From: Paulinella micropora
Lineage: Eukaryota; Cercozoa; Imbricatea; Euglyphida
Length of the DNA stretch: 43,053 bases
Direction: 5' to 3'
Assembly (NCBI GenBank): GCA_009731375.1
Contig: BJOX01000049.1
Span: 119,814-162,866, forward strand
Below are positions 42,302-43,053 of this stretch, in pieces. The position numbers and the translations under genes are program-made. Under the pieces are notes generated by a model. The model did not search any database and had not been told where the DNA came from. It saw only the letters and a program-made list of their open reading frames with translations. Position 1 is the first letter of the stretch. The number at the start of each line of letters is the position of its first letter.

Positions 42302-43053
42302 CTAGTCATTATCATCTGTCATTGCTGCAGGCAACCAACCTTCAGACGATGAGTCTGATAAATCAGATATACAACCATCCGCCCTTAAACCAGCCGCGTC
42401 TCTTTCTTCATCGCTGAGACCATAGACCCTACCAAAAACACGACGAACGCGCACACGAGCAGCAGAATGCGTACGATTACGATTTTGACCTCTTACCAAA
42501 GAAGGCGGAATCAAGGGCGCGTCTTCGTCAGATGATTCCGTCTCTGACTTACTCTCTTCAGCAACCTCCTCGGCTGGCTCAACTCTACGCCGCTTGCGGC
42601 GTCGCCTCTGTGGTGCCGGCCGCTTGCGTTCTTCAGGCAAATTCCTTTCCTCACTATCATCTACATAAGAAAGCACTCGCTGAATAAGAATGTCTTTGTT
42701 TCCAGTACGCCTTTGCCCCTTCTCCTCTAACCGTTACCTAAGCTCCAGCACTGTAGCCTGTTTGAGATTTTCTACTGTTTTGCCAGCCTCCAATAAGGAG
42801 GAAACTTTCAAATGACCTGCGGGGAATCTACTTGGATCGCCAAAATCATGCACTCGCTTTTTCTCTTCGTTGAGAACTCGAGCCCCCATCCACGGGGGGT
42901 GTGACTCACCCTGACCCTCATTGACAAAAGCAGTACGGGGAGCATACAAGCGTTCGGCCTCAGTCAACATGTTGGCAGCGTCCTCTGCAGCCTGCCGATC
43001 AGGGGGCACAGCCCATAAATCATCAGGAAGCTCGGCAAGAACGCGGATGTGCG
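42302..43053 (-). pseudogene. ORF with SAP-like motif, interrupted by one in-frame TAA; 5' end beyond window
   Basis: The minus-strand frame enters from the window edge and runs to a TAA at 42736-42734. It continues in the same frame to the stop at 42302. The stop falls inside a pattern like a SAP DNA-binding motif: TVLELR, then RLEEKGQRRTGNKDILIQRV. Upstream is a block with PPWMGARVLNEEKKRV and HDFGDPSRFPAGHLKVSSLL; downstream is a basic RRRRKRRRVEP patch (possible nuclear signal) and an acidic, serine-rich tail. I do not recognise the N-terminal part; a DNA transposon protein or a chromatin protein would fit. The TAA may be a mutation, a sequencing error or a read-through site. Confidence 0.6.

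Overview
The window is eukaryotic nuclear DNA from an intron-rich genome that I cannot name. The evidence is spliced micro-exons with GT-AG and GC-AG junctions, several classes of eukaryotic retroelement, interstitial (CCCTAA)n of the TTAGGG telomere type, and a large burden of microsatellites. A unicellular relative of animals and fungi would fit, but that is inference. Eleven N runs (ten of 10 N, one of 728 N) mark a scaffold. Several of them sit at homopolymers or between duplicated contig ends.

Layout. 1-4515: the 3' part of a Ty3/gypsy-type pol polyprotein (RT, RNase H, integrase, GPY/F, unknown C-terminal extension), with a candidate 3' LTR at 5360-5956. 6127-11335: dinucleotide to tetranucleotide arrays, including a palindrome of about 700 bp. 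11335-13841: low-coding DNA with a 25-27 bp minisatellite, a strong hairpin next to poly-C, and a 269-bp MITE. 13842-18998: a decayed Ty1/copia element on the minus strand, with one LTR, a copia-type primer-binding site and domains in the order gag, PR, IN, RT, RNase H. A second MITE of the same family lies on its other side in inverted orientation.

20897-30708, minus strand: the main discovery. Almost all of this looks like simple-sequence junk, yet 14 micro-exons of 26 to 85 nt can be read out of it. Splice sites and phases agree at every junction, and together they encode a 212-residue FAHD1-like (fumarylacetoacetate hydrolase family) protein with its expected catalytic residues in place. 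The introns consist largely of GATA, CATA, GAA, CAA, GA and pentamer arrays. Fragments of exons 3, 5, 7 and 13 are duplicated inside neighbouring introns.

31130-32180: more arrays with exon-like islands. 32187-32830: degenerate telomere-type repeats in a higher-order pattern. 32980-39685: a tyrosine-recombinase retroelement (Ngaro/PAT type: gag with CCHC knuckles, RT, RNase H, YR) with the split direct-repeat layout A1-ORFs-B1-A2-B2. 40834-41318: two copies, on either side of a gap, of leucine-rich-repeat exons. 41404-41583: a 180-bp stretch that reads as identical to the gypsy RNase H region, inserted or mis-assembled between two copies of a host sequence. 42302-43053: a minus-strand ORF with a SAP-like motif, interrupted by one in-frame TAA.

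The genes do not form an operon or pathway. The theme is a small metabolic gene surviving inside DNA inflated by simple repeats and retroelements.
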